Shown here: piece after piece, positions 1 through 9,966 of the stretch | Layout: the number at the start of each line of letters is the position of its first letter | Position numbering within the stretch: position 1 is the stretch's first letter | Assembly: GCA_037974665.1 (NCBI GenBank) | Contig: CM075765.1 | Coordinates: 9,035,501-9,099,500 of the forward strand | Source: Ehretia macrophylla | Lineage: Eukaryota > Streptophyta > Magnoliopsida > Boraginales > Ehretiaceae | Reading direction: 5' to 3' | DNA length: 64,000 nt | Notes under the pieces: generated by a model | Told to the model about the DNA's origin: nothing | Database searches by the model: none | What the model saw: only the letters and a program-made list of their open reading frames with translations | Program-made: the position numbers and the translations under genes

Positions 1-400
1 ACTCCTCATGAACTCCCAACTTTGGTTGGGCAATTCCTAGATCTACAACACACAAAACACCACATCTTCTGATCTAAGTCCTTATATGCATACTATAGCA
101 AGATTAATACCAAAAGAACATCAAATAATCTTGAATGAGCTTTGTAAAGAGTTTTGAAGAATCCTTCACCTTGTTCTTGAAGTCTAGATGGAGATATGCT
201 AAGATAACCTTGAAGGAAACAAGAAAATGCAAAGGAAAAGCTTGGAGCAGCTGGAACTTCTTCTTCCTTCCTCCTTTTCTTTTCTCTCTTTTGTCCCTCA
301 TTCCTATGGATGAAAATCTAAGTGTGGTGTGTGTAGTGTGTGTGTCGAGTGGGTGAGTATGTGATGGTGTGTGTTTATGTGTTTTGGTTGAGCAAGAATA
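1..400 (-). repeat. Possible fragment of a gypsy-type LTR (minus strand)
   Basis: Read on the minus strand, this stretch goes from a tract of CACACA-type short repeats, through a purine-rich GAGAAAAGAAAAGGAGGAAG-like segment, to a CT-rich segment. The Tekay LTR at 42990-43100 in this window has the same layout (CACA tract followed by GAGAGAAGGAGGAGAG). No LTR end, primer site or coding match is visible. Short open frames of 60-70 codons on both strands here have no recognisable domain. The LTR reading is an inference from composition only. Confidence 0.22.
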
Positions 401-714
401 GTATTTTGATGATAGATGAAATATCTAAAGACCTAATAACAAGAGTGCCCTTCTAACTAAGTGTTATTTATTGCAAGCCATTGTTGTTCTATTCTAATTG
501 TTTTAGTTCTAGTTCAATTATTCTAGTTAGTTATTATATGTAATACAGTCTAGTTATCGTATCCATTATCTAAAATACTCAAATGCATGTTAACTAATAT
601 AATGCACGTAACTCGAGACAAATGTACATAAACCAACATAAAAACACCTAAACAAGATAAATGCATATAAAACGATCTAATTGTATATGATATGATTTAT
701 ATGCATATGTGGTC
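401..714. other. AT-rich stretch, no feature recognised
   Basis: No coding frame, terminal repeat, RNA gene or clear duplication is seen. It separates the possible LTR fragment from the Tat-element integrase relic. Confidence 0.5.
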
Positions 715-1735
715 TTGTGCTGGGCTATAGAAAGCCTTAGCTCGGAAGGCACTACGACAAGGCTGTTTTTGACTGACCTTAGAGCATGATGCCAAGGACT
801 ATGTAAAAAAGTGTGATATCTGCCAAAGATTTACCAAGGTCTAGAGGAAGCCTGCTATAGATCAATTAGTAATGATGAGCCCATGGCCATTCTACCAGTG
901 GGGTTTAGACATCATTAGGCTGCTATCAAATAGCATTAATTAGAAGAAGCATGCTTTCGTAGCCATCGATTACTTCACCGAATGGCTTGAGACTGAAGGT
1001 ATTGCCAGAATAACCGAGAAGGCAGCTTAGGACTTTGTGTGGAAGAATATCATCTGCTAATTCAGAGTGCGAAAGGTTATAATCACTGACCCCGACAAAT
1101 AGTTTGACAGTGCATACTTCCGAGGCAAATGTGCTGAAATCGGGATCGACCTTAGATTTTCATCTATTGCTCATCCTCAAAGTAACAGCCAAGTCGAGAG
1201 AACTAATCAAATTATTTTGCAGGGCCTAAAAACAAGGCTGAAGGAAGTAGAGGGTCAGTGGGCAGCAGTCCTTCTCGAGGTGTTGTGGGCACAACGCACC
1301 ACCACCAGCTTGGCGATTGGAGAATCATCTTTCAAACTGACCTTCGGTACTCAAGCAGTACTACCGGTGGAGATTGGGTCTCCCACTAATACAAACCTCT
1401 ACCATGACCCTGAAATAAACGGACCTCGGATCCGTGAAGAGCTAGATCTAGCTGAAGAATTACGGGCGAAAGTTCAGGTCAAAATGTTGGCCGGTAAAGT
1501 CGCCGTGGAAAGAGCCTTCACCAAACAGGTCAAACCTAAATCTATCAAGGTCGACGACTTGGTCCTACGAATGGCTATATTTTTGCCACGCTTAGGTGGC
1601 AAGCTCTCCCCACCTTGGGAAGGGACATACGAAGTTGTGAAGGAAATCAAACTTGGGACCTTTTGCCTAATCGACAAGTAGGGAAAGCAGTTGAAGAATG
1701 CCTAGCATGTAGAACATCACAAGAGCTATTTTGTG
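715..1735 (+). pseudogene. Tat-type gypsy integrase, decayed
   Basis: The strand carries a recognisable gypsy integrase broken by several in-frame stops and some frame changes. Near 790-835 is the second half of the HHCC zinc finger (CDICQRF). The DDE core follows: a DYFTEW segment near 967-985, a TDPDK segment near 1086-1100 and the VERTN glutamate block near 1195-1205. From 1217 to 1679 the frame is open and shows the LWAQRTTT block and the C-terminal beta-barrel region ending in GTFCLIDK. The DYFTEWLE and PWEGTYEV wording is typical of Tat/Athila-group integrases rather than chromoviruses. There is no chromodomain. Stops at several CAA/CAG-like positions fit decay. Confidence 0.8.
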
Positions 1736-2443
1736 AAAGGCCCCGAGCCAACTGATGTTTTGTTGAAGCTCCTAAGCTTAAGTATTCTTGAAGTACCAAA
1801 CTTTAATACAATTCATGTTTTTGTACATGCATGTAACTTCAACTTGGACCCAAAAGTCTTGATATGACATTAGCTTTGTAGCTCTCACAACAAACCAGAC
1901 TAACACTTAAAAAGTGGCCACGCTTAGTCTCGGGTGGAAAGGTTAAAACTATACCTAACACTATGTCATAGGTTCAATTTAGTCGATCCAAGGATGCAAG
2001 TACACTTGTCAATTAAAACCGTCAACCAACTCGGATTAACAAGTCCAGCACGGTGTAATGAATATAGTTTGATTCATTTATCCAGTTCAGACTGACGAGT
2101 CCTACTCGGCCTAATCAATTTAGTTTTGTCCAACAATCAGCTCGGGTTAAAACTTTGGATTTTCAACATTACACGTCCAGCTCGATTTAATCAAAATAGT
2201 TTGACTTATTAGTTAATTCCACTGTGGCTATTAACTCAAGTGTAATTGAGCTCCTAAAAAGGGGTACTAACCCGGGCTACTTCAAAGATTTTGTGAAGAG
2301 GAAAAACGCAGATAAATGTGCGAACTAAAAAGAAGATCAATGAAAGTAGTAAAGTACACGATTAAATGATGATAAACAGTCATTTCATTTAATATAAAAA
2401 AGGTACAAGAGCCTGGCATGGGAAAATTACAAAATTAGGAGAC
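1736..2443 (+). repeat. Tat element 3' UTR with degenerate repeat units
   Basis: This is a non-coding gap between the integrase end and the antisense gene. Between about 1976 and 2270 there are imperfect units that share TAGTTT starts (2065, 2121, 2197) and CCAGCTCGG/ACTCGG-type cores, spaced roughly 55-85 bp apart. A hypervariable 3' UTR with tandem repeats is known for Tat-lineage elements. The units here are too diverged to align exactly by eye. Confidence 0.45.
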
Positions 2444-4666
2444 TCAAGATGGGGGAGGAACTCTAGTGGTTGAGACTGTGCCGCCCTGACCTGCAACGTT
2501 CGGGGACTCGTCCATGTCAAAGTCCATCTCCGACCTGACGCACTCATTAATTTTGTTCATTTTATTCTTCAGGTCGGCAGGCAGCCCCGTTATTTCCCAG
2601 AACTCATAAGGGGAAATTTTCATGATCTCCGAGTAGTCGGTCTTATGGAAAGGAAGAAAAGTCTTCGCCCGATCCCGAGCAGCGAGTTGGTTGCAGAAGA
2701 AGTACTCAAGCTTGGCAAACTTGGTCATCACTTCTTCTTCCTCGATCAGCCAGTCCATGCCCACATCACTAGACTGGAAGGCTTCCACAGCCTTCTCCCC
2801 ATTAGGCCCAACCTTCTCAAGGAGGTCCCAGAGCTTCACCTCGGCGTCGCACTTCTCGGACTTGATCCAGTCCATATCCTTGCTAGCCACGAGTTGCCTG
2901 GACTTCTCGAGCTCAAGCTTTTTGTCCTTAGACTGCAGCTCCTCTTTGAGGCGAGCGATCACATCACTGTCCTCCTTGAACCTCTTGTTCGCCTCCTCCT
3001 TATAGGCCTCTAGCTTGGATTGGGCTTCGTTGTATCTATGCTCTAGCTCAACACAACGAACCTGTACCTTAGAGATGAGGCCGGGAATGGAAAGAGCATG
3101 AGACTCGACCTACAAAAGATACGGAATGGTTAGATAAGCCAAAAAATAGATCTCGAGAAATAAGAAAAACTCAATACTTACAATGGCAGTAGCCACCCTC
3201 AAATCAAAGGCCAGTTGGTCGACAGGGATGCACGCCAACTTCGGATCACGGGAACGGAGACATTGGCCTCAACGGCTTGAGCTTTTTTAGAGCGGTCCAT
3301 CTTCGCTACTTTTCTCTTACCGGTGTCATCTTGCTTTTCTTGGAAGAGACCTCCAGCCCAACCTCAGTCCCTTGTCCACTGGGCCGCTTTTTAGACCTTT
3401 GCAGGGCTTGAGAGACCCCGGGCACCGAGCCCTCCCTGATCGCCTTGGCCTTCCTCAACTTAGCGTATGCAAGCTCTCTTGTAGTCAGCATATCTAAAAA
3501 CCAAGAGAAAAAGGGTTAACAATAATTAAGATAGCAAATAAAAAAAGGGCGAAGAGCCCATGATGAACTTTCGTCAGGTCGGGCATGTTCGGGCCAAACA
3601 ACTTCGAATCCCAGATCCTGGCCCACTTGAGCACACTATCAATGTCTATCAACTCGTTTGGCCCTAGCTTGAGCAACTCCACGTTACCAAGCTCCGAGTC
3701 AGATATCTTGGGTGGATCGTTGACTTTCTTCTTTAAGGAAGGAGTCCATTCGCTCCTACACCCAGTGGCGACCGTAGACTCCATTTAATAGTACTTGTTA
3801 TGCCAACCTTTGGTGGAAGAGTGGCAATTGGTGAATATGGCGTAGTCCTTTCGCGCTACAAAGTGGAACCACCCCGACAAGTTGGGATTCAGTTTACAGA
3901 CAAAGAACTGCCTGAACAGATTAAAGGTCAGTCTCACGTCCTTCTCAAGGTAGTATACATAGAATGCCACCATTATGGCCCAATCATTGGGAGTCATTTG
4001 ACTAGGGCTGAGCTCGAAATGATCCAGTATGGTCATCATAAAATTGGGAAGTAACAACTGGATGACGTCGAATGCCATGTCATAGATGGTGAAATGGTTG
4101 GCTAGAGGGTTGCATTCATGGTTAATCTGACCTAGAATCTTCAACCTGTATGTCCAATCGACATACCAGTTCTTCAATCTGGCATTTTCTGAAGCCGGGG
4201 TAGAACAATACTCACGTTTGCAACAGGTGAAGAGTTGCTTAATCTTCTTACCTCGACCTAAAAAACTGCTAGCTGTATGGGAGGGTGGGGGCTGCACCGC
4301 CTTCACCGGAACATCATCCAACACCCTGGCCTTGAAGGAGCCAGCTATGAATTCCTTCGGTAGCTCAAGCCCTGCCAGTTGATTGAGAGGAGAGCCATCT
4401 CTGACATTTCCCAAGTCATCCAGACCAGACAATGGATCTATCTCGTCCTCCTCCTGTACTTGCCTGACCCCAACGATTTGACACTCATCATCTTTTCCAG
4501 CACGGGTAAAACCATGCTCCGCCCCTTCTTCCTGAGAAGTGCGTAAATCACCTTTGGCTAGACCCCACCCTAACAAGGATTCCTAGCTTAAGGGATTCTC
4601 ATCTTCCCCGCCATATGATCTAGCCTCTATTTCTTGGGAATTTTTGGACTCCGACCTCCCTATCAT
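2444..4666 (-). pseudogene. Antisense extra ORF of Tat element (Transposase_28-like protein), interrupted
   Basis: This gene runs against the element. The likely start is the ATG at 4666. The frame runs to about 3570 with two stops, TAG at 4585-4583 and TAA at 3787-3785. The N-terminus is acidic and Ser/Gln-rich. The middle (about 4160-3790) has LPNFMMTILDHFELSPSQ, TPNDWAIMVAFYVYYLE and LFRQFFVCK segments that resemble the plant 'putative gypsy type transposon' domain (Pfam Transposase_28), as known for Tat antisense ORFs. The 3' part (about 3109-2444) is a Lys/Glu-rich probable coiled coil (MIARLKEELQSKDKK) ending in an acidic, Pro-rich tail. A Lys/Arg-rich piece lies at 3493-3306. The piece around 3305-3182 needs a frame change. 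A TATA box lies upstream at 4914-4903. The function is unknown. The annotation as an element gene is firm; the domain name is moderately firm. Confidence 0.65.
3110..3181 (-). other. Probable spliceosomal intron in the antisense ORF
   Basis: On the minus strand a consensus plant donor GTAAGTATTGAG begins at 3181 and a consensus acceptor TATCTTTTGTAG ends at 3110, enclosing 72 T-rich nucleotides. Removing it joins the frame ending RVATAI to the frame beginning VESHAL without a stop, and that frame runs on to 2444. A second acceptor-like TTGGTTTTTAG ends at 3494, just before the next conserved block, but no good donor pairs with it. Confidence 0.6.
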
Positions 4667-4902
4667 ATATATATGAAATGAAAGAGATAGAAATATTTAA
4701 AGGGAGTCAGGATGTAGCTAATGGAGATCTAGAAGGAAGATTTGTTGAATCCGAACTGAATGCTCCGAGCTAACTGATTGCCAAGTTGAATGCTCCAAGT
4801 TGACTTTTTGCTGAGCCGAATGTTCCGAGTTTAACACTGCCGCCTTGAGAGTTCTTGAAACTTGTATGCAAAAAGGTGAAGTAAATTCAGAAATGTCAGA
4901 GC

Positions 4903-4914
4903 CCTATTTATAGG
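4903..4914 (-). promoter_or_regulatory. TATA box for the antisense ORF
   Basis: The minus strand reads CCTATAAATAGG, a near-ideal plant TATA box, about 240 bp upstream of the ATG at 4666. Its position and direction suit independent transcription of the antisense gene. The motif is itself palindromic, so plus-strand use cannot be ruled out. Confidence 0.45.
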
Positions 4915-5101
4915 CAAAAGATGTAACCATCTAGAGAACACCAAACGTCGCGTCCTGTTAGAATTAAGGAATGACGTGTCGGTCCAGCAGGCTAAGTACC
5001 ATTATGTCGTGGCATCACATCCACCCCAAGTCATCTCTGGCTTGGATATATACTCTGCTTGTCTAGATCCCCTTCTAATCTCTAGACTTGGGAGAAGGAA
5101 T

Positions 5102-5578
5102 TGACAAGGGGGTACCCAAGCCGAAGACAGCGTATCTAGGTTGCCTCCCTACCTAAAACGCCTGACTTGACCCGTACTTGACCTGTGTGAACTCCAATGG
5201 TTATGCCAGCCGTCTGGATGGGACATAAAGTAAGATACCTAGCTCGGACCAGTGGGTAATGAATTTATCCATTGGGTAATAGTTTTGTCCAATGAATATA
5301 CGGCGCGGGTAGCCAGTGGCGTGTCGAGCAGCATTAGGCATTAATTGCTACCCGAATCCAAGATTTGTATAAATAGAGCTCATCCCCGCATTTATGAAGG
5401 TAACTCGAATCATTAATACTCTCAACTATCATTGCTCAACTCGGACAAACTAATCATTCTCACACCCGAGGAAAAAACACGGGTCATCACCCACGCTTTT
5501 CCTTCTCTTCCTTGTGCAAGTCCAGGTGTTGAGATCGAACCATCCAGCTCGGGCAATAGGAAGTTTCTACCCTCAACA
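5102..5578 (+). repeat. Probable 3' LTR of the Tat element
   Basis: A purine tract GGGAGAAGGAAT (5091-5102) is followed by TGACAAGGGGG, and the region ends with CCCTCAACA at 5578, giving a TG...CA unit of about 477 bp. It contains a plus-strand TATA box (TATAAATAG at 5368-5376) about 210 bp from the 3' end. No partner LTR is in the window, so the 5' boundary is uncertain. Confidence 0.4.
5368..5376 (+). promoter_or_regulatory. TATA box in Tat 3' LTR
   Basis: TATAAATAG in the plus direction, placed as expected for the U3/R border of an LTR. In a 3' LTR it could drive readout into the flanking DNA. Confidence 0.4.
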
Positions 5579-7300
5579 GTAGTGAAGTACCAATATGTTT
5601 AAGTTGATCAATGTTAGTGATCAGAACGAGAAGTATTTGTGATAATACTTGATAGGACATGATTCACAATGATTTGATTCGAAGAAAAGTGGGTATGACT
5701 CTTATTAAGAACTAGATAAAGGTATATGGTTTGATTTGCATGGTTATTTATACATGTTAAGACGGATTTTGTGGTATATACTTTTCTATGGAGGATAGGG
5801 AAGACAATTTGATACGATTGCTACTTGTGTTTTTGTGCTTGTGCATTGAAGTCTTCCTTTTTTTTTTTTTTTTTGTCGAATGCATTGAAGTATTCATTGG
5901 TTGCACTTCTTGTCTTTTCCGAAATATGCTTTCTTTGTATTTTTCCCCCTCTGAATATTTAAATAACCAAAGCCGTAAAAAAAAAAGAAAAAGAAATTGA
6001 TAATTAATGATGCGCTAAATTCGTAAATGCACTTTCCTTGAAAGTTTATCCAAAGAATTAAGATCCTTCTGCTTGCATATCAAGCAATATTGTTTTTATT
6101 CATATTCCATCTTCAAATAAAAAGGAACATGACGATTGTAATCTGATTCTTGAATATAAAATTAGAAATTCAATAATTCCTATCCTGCAAAAAAAAATTA
6201 AAAAATCTTGAATATATATGTTAATCAATTGTATCCTAGCTGTAAACTTCCTAAAAAGTGCTCCACCACGAACATCTTACACGCTAATAATTATGCGATA
6301 ATCCCCAAGGTTCCAATAAAGAAAAAGATTTTAAAGGAAAAGAAAATAATAAAAGTCAAATCAGAATTGTGAGTTTTTGGTCAAATGAGAAAGAAAATGA
6401 GGTTTATTGAATAGTATGCTATAAGAGTTGGGAGATGTTTATGATCACATCGTGCTGGCCTTGTAGTCCAGTTATGTTTTCGAACCTACAATCTCCATAA
6501 TTTTTATATTAACAAAAAGAGTCTATGCCCTTTTTTTCGCTTTTAACAAAAATGGTAAAATAATTCACATATAGTGGAAAAAATTCATATAAATAGCAAG
6601 TAAAACACTTACTTATAATTTAAATCCATGTTTGGTAGTTAGTATACCTGAATGAATATATTAAGTTTAAACCTAAATTTGTTAGTCGGTATACAAGAGT
6701 AGTAATGTGAATAACTTAAACTTTTTTTGTCCTAATTTTTTGATACCCAAAAAAGCTTCAATAATAATAAATTGTTCAAATTAATTTGTTATTCTTTTTT
6801 TTTTCTTAATTGTTGTTACTTTTTTTTTGTATTCTTTTATTAAATTAAAGGAACCGAAAATAACGATAAGCGTCAGCTGTAGGTCAATATGGTGTAGACA
6901 AACTCTAGGAACATACCGAAACCTTAGGAACAAACCGTTCTTACTCCTTCCTTGATTGGAAATTATATAAATATATCATCACCATATCCCGCTGTATGCA
7001 TTTAATCCATATGTTGTTTCAACAACCAGCTTGTATGCCTTCATAACTTCACCCTTGCCACACCGTAGTTTCAATTCCTACTATTTTTAGTAATCAAGTG
7101 TTGTTTCACAATCATAAGTTAGCATGTAAAGTGTACCAACGTCCAAAGGAGCCTGATGTTATATAACAATATGAGGTTTTTTGTCTATTGGATTAATTAT
7201 GAATTTTTTCCTTTTAATGATGAAAAACTCACCTCAAGTATGATTAATTAGATTCATTGTAAGATTATAAACTTGTGGTGCAAAGGAGCATCCCAACATA
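5579..7300. other. AT-rich intergenic stretch, no gene recognised
   Basis: Apart from homopolymer runs (poly-T near 5859-5873 and 6799-6832) nothing is recognised. Short open frames occur, for example 5788-6000 on the plus strand, but they are low-complexity and lack any domain. Confidence 0.5.
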
Positions 7301-7310
7301 TTTTCCAAAT

Positions 7311-7708
7311 GGGTAAATTTCACACTTAGTCCCTATTGTTTACATGCTTTTCCAAAGTAGTCCCTAATGTTTTAAAAGATTTATAGTAATCTATAATGTT
7401 TACAAAAGTTATTCAAAATGATCTCTATTGTTCAAACTTAGCCAATTTGGTCCTTATTGTGTTTCAAAAAATTTAATTTAGTCTCTATTATTTAAAAAAA
7501 AATTCAATTAAGTTCCAATACGTGACTCCTATTTGGAGACTGAATTAAATTTTATGGAAACCAATAGAGACTAAATTGGCTAGTTTTGAACTACATGGGT
7601 CATTTTGAATCACTTTGTAAATATTAAGGACTAATATGATTTTTTTAGAATATTAAGGATTAACTTAAAAAAAATATAAACAATAAGGACTAAGTGTAAA
7701 GTTTACCC
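7311..7708. mobile_element. Palindromic Mutator-like MITE with 10-bp TSD
   Basis: The 398-bp unit begins GGGTAAATTTCACACTTAG and ends with the matching inverse ...GTGTAAAGTTTACCC. The arms pair along almost the whole length with repeated TTAGTCCCTATTGTT-type blocks. It is flanked on both sides by the perfect direct repeat TTTTCCAAAT (7301-7310 and 7709-7718). A long-TIR foldback with an 8-11 bp duplication fits a non-autonomous Mutator-like element. No coding capacity is present. Confidence 0.75.
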
Positions 7709-7836
7709 TTTTCCAAATTGATCAAGATTCGAACAATATTTTGAATGAAAATATATAGGTTCAAATTCAAAATTTTGAGCCACAACATGTACTTATCTAA
7801 GTATTCCACTTAACAGAAACTTTGTTATAGATGTAA

Positions 7837-8383
7837 GGGAAAAATGTCACATTAGTCCCTATTGTTTCAAAAAAAATTAATTTGGCTCCTATTATTTAAA
7901 TTTTTTTAATTTCATCCCTATTATTTCTTTAAAAATTTTAATTTCATCCCTATTATTTTTAAAAAGTTTTAATTTCATCCCTATTATTTTCTAAAGTTTC
8001 AAATGCGTCTCTATTGTTCCAAATTAGTCAATTTGGTCCATACTGTTTTCTAAAAAAATTCAAATTCGTCCATATTATTTCTCAAAAAGAATTTCAATTT
8101 AGTTTTTAAATAATAGGGACTAATCTGAAACTTTAGAAAAATAATATGGATGAAATTGAAACTTTTAGAAAAATAATAGGGACAAAATTGAAACTTTTGA
8201 AAAATAATGGAGACAAAATTAAAACATTTGGAAGACAATAGAGAGAAAATTGAGAAATTTTAAATAATAAGAAAAGAATAGAAACTTTTGGAGAAACAAT
8301 AAGAACTAAATTAAAAAAATTTAATAATAAGAATTAAATTGAGATATTTTGAAAATAATAAAGACTAAATGTGCTATTTACTC
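7837..8383. mobile_element. Second palindromic Mutator-like MITE with 9-bp TSD
   Basis: The 547-bp unit begins GGGAAAAATGTCACATTAGTC and ends with a diverged inverse ...AAATGTGCTATTTACTC. It is flanked by the perfect 9-bp direct repeat TAGATGTAA (7828-7836 and 8384-8392). Each arm contains tandem units of about 31 bp carrying AATTTCATCCCTATTATT (starts near 7908, 7939, 7970) or its complement. It is related in sequence to the MITE at 7311-7708 but is a distinct insertion. The minus-strand open frame at 8050-8238 is just translated repeat. Confidence 0.7.
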
Positions 8384-8392
8384 TAGATGTAA

Positions 8393-8751
8393 AAAGGAGT
8401 TAAAGTAATCAAAAGCAGCAGACTCTTGGAACTGTTTAGGACAAGAAGGTTGACATTTTTCTACCGTATTCAATTCATTTAACGTGTGTACAAGAGTTGC
8501 AAAAGTTACTTTCATATGGTATTTTTGTGACAGGAATTGGATGAGATGTATATTCACTTGGTTTATTGAATTTTTATTTACTTCTTTTTTGGTCGGAATG
8601 AATTCTTATTCCTGACAAGAATGCCAATTTCTTTAAAAAAAAGGGAAAAAAAAAGAAGTTATTTTAGTCCTTAAAATATATGATATATCTCAAATAGATC
8701 GCTGTGAATTTGAAATTCTTACCAATTTATGATTAAAACCATCTTTAGATG
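8393..8751. other. AT-rich stretch, no feature recognised
   Basis: Nothing beyond short A and T runs is seen between the second MITE and the GC-rich block at 8752. Confidence 0.45.
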
Positions 8752-8912
8752 CCTAGACACTCAACCGACACTCAACCAGCAGCCCACGGTACTCAACTAG
8801 CAGCCCTGAGCCCTCCGGCTGCACCTTCTACCATCCAGTACTCTACCTCCTCCCACGATACAGCAGCTCCATTTTCGCAAGCCACCTTCCAGCCATTCTA
8901 GCCACCAATTCG
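8752..8912 (+). pseudogene. Short GC-rich coding-like relic
   Basis: About 160 bp of unusually GC-rich, Ser/Pro/Thr/Gln-coding sequence ends exactly where the LTR starts at 8913. One plus frame is open except for one TAG near 8899-8901 and reads ...PPAAPSTIQYSTSSHD... then QPF-stop-PPIRV. It resembles the low-complexity linker between integrase and RT in Ty1/copia polyproteins, but it is too short to assign. It was probably the target into which the Reina-like element inserted. Confidence 0.3.
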
Positions 8913-9941
8913 TGTGATGAACTCTCCTTCGTGGCAGACAACTAAGTTAGCCAAGGTGGATATTGAAGCTACAAAGAGAAATGGGGACGTGGCTAGCAGC
9001 TGGCAAAAGGAATGTGACCCAAAATCAGGACCATCTTAAATAATTTGGGGACTTTAAACGATTATCTAAATAGGGATCTTAATAATTAAGTTTTTTCTTA
9101 ATAAAAAAAATTCTAAATTTTCTACTAAAATAATCACTACAAATAAAAGGACATTTTTCTAATGTTCTTTCTCTTTATTAAGTCTTTCTTTAACATATTT
9201 CTTGAGCCTTAATAATTAAGTTTTATTAAGTCTATTGCATATAAGAAAAATTAATTAAAAAATGAATATAAGTAAAAAAAATTAATTATTTCAAGTTAAG
9301 ATATATATAAGTATGTAAACAATATCAAAATTTATCACATAAAAAAAACAAAAAGAAGAGTTGAATGTATACCTCTATACTTTCTTTTTTGGACCAACCC
9401 TGCTTTCTTATATTATATGCAAAATTAATATCACAATAAACAAAAATCGTTTAAGTACTGGCCTTCAATAGTTCAAAAATCGATTAAGTGCTAGTTGTTT
9501 AACATTTTTTTTACTAAGTTAGTATTTTTTATTTTTTTTAACTTGGGACCCCCAATCTAAGGGGGCCTTGGGCACCGGCCCAAGCTGCCCATAGCTTGGG
9601 CCGGGTTTGCCCAAAACAAAAGGCATATGACTCGAATCTGTTGGGTAGAGGAGCACGCACCAAAGAAACTGCCCAAGCACCTCCAGGAGTTTGTTACATC
9701 ATGAGGAAATAGTTGTCATTATTCTATATATATAGGACCAGCGTAGTCGAAGAAAGGCATGATCAGAATTATATTCTCTGTTGAAGTTTCTTCTTCTCTT
9801 TCTTATGAGCTCACCAATGGCTCGAAAATTGGTACTCTATCTGTAATTTCTGTTCTTCCTTCAAGTTTTTTATCAATACAATCATATCATTTTCTTCAAT
9901 TTCCTCATATAATACGTATAAAATCTTGGGTGTTCATTACA
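8913..9941 (+). repeat. 5' LTR of Reina-like element, split by a MITE
   Basis: It matches the 3' LTR at 11696-12131 in two parts: 8913-9025 and 9610-9941. The rest (9026-9609) is an inserted MITE. A TATA-like CTATATATATAGG lies near 9723-9735. No standard tRNA-Met primer site follows the LTR end. Confidence 0.8.
9026..9609. mobile_element. hAT-like MITE inserted in the LTR
   Basis: The 584-bp insertion starts CAGGACCATCTTAAATAATT and ends ...TTGGGCCGGGTTTG. It is flanked by an 8-bp duplication, CCCAAAAT (9018-9025) and CCCAAAAC (9610-9617). The uninterrupted 3' LTR has a single CCCAAAAC at the same place, so the insertion is proved by its empty site. The CAGG start and 8-bp duplication point to the hAT superfamily. 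The right part holds a local palindrome, GGCCCAAGCTGCCC...GCTTGGGCC. It has no coding capacity. Confidence 0.75.
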
Positions 9942-9966
9942 AAGGTGATTTCATTTTTCCGAACAC

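Larger units (their letters stand above)
715..5578 (+). mobile_element. Tat-lineage Ty3/gypsy retrotransposon, 3' half
   Basis: In order there are the 3' end of pol (integrase), a long non-coding 3' UTR with degenerate repeats, an antisense extra gene on the minus strand, and a probable 3' LTR ending in CCTCAACA at 5578. An antisense ORF between pol and the 3' LTR is a known trait of some Tat-lineage plant gypsy elements (Grande/Retand relatives). The 5' LTR, gag, protease, RT and RNase H are missing, so this is a 5'-truncated copy or lies partly outside the window. Several in-frame stops show that it is old. Confidence 0.7.

Noticed and set aside
4577..5578. A longer 3' LTR for the Tat element starting near 4744 (TGTTGAATCC)
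   Set aside because: No purine tract precedes it and it would contain the antisense TATA box. The start at 5102 after GGGAGAAGGAAT is better, although still uncertain.
5788..6000. 70-codon plus-strand open frame with a Phe/Leu-rich, membrane-like segment
   Set aside because: It is translated from a poly-T run in AT-rich DNA; no start context, domain or neighbour supports a gene.
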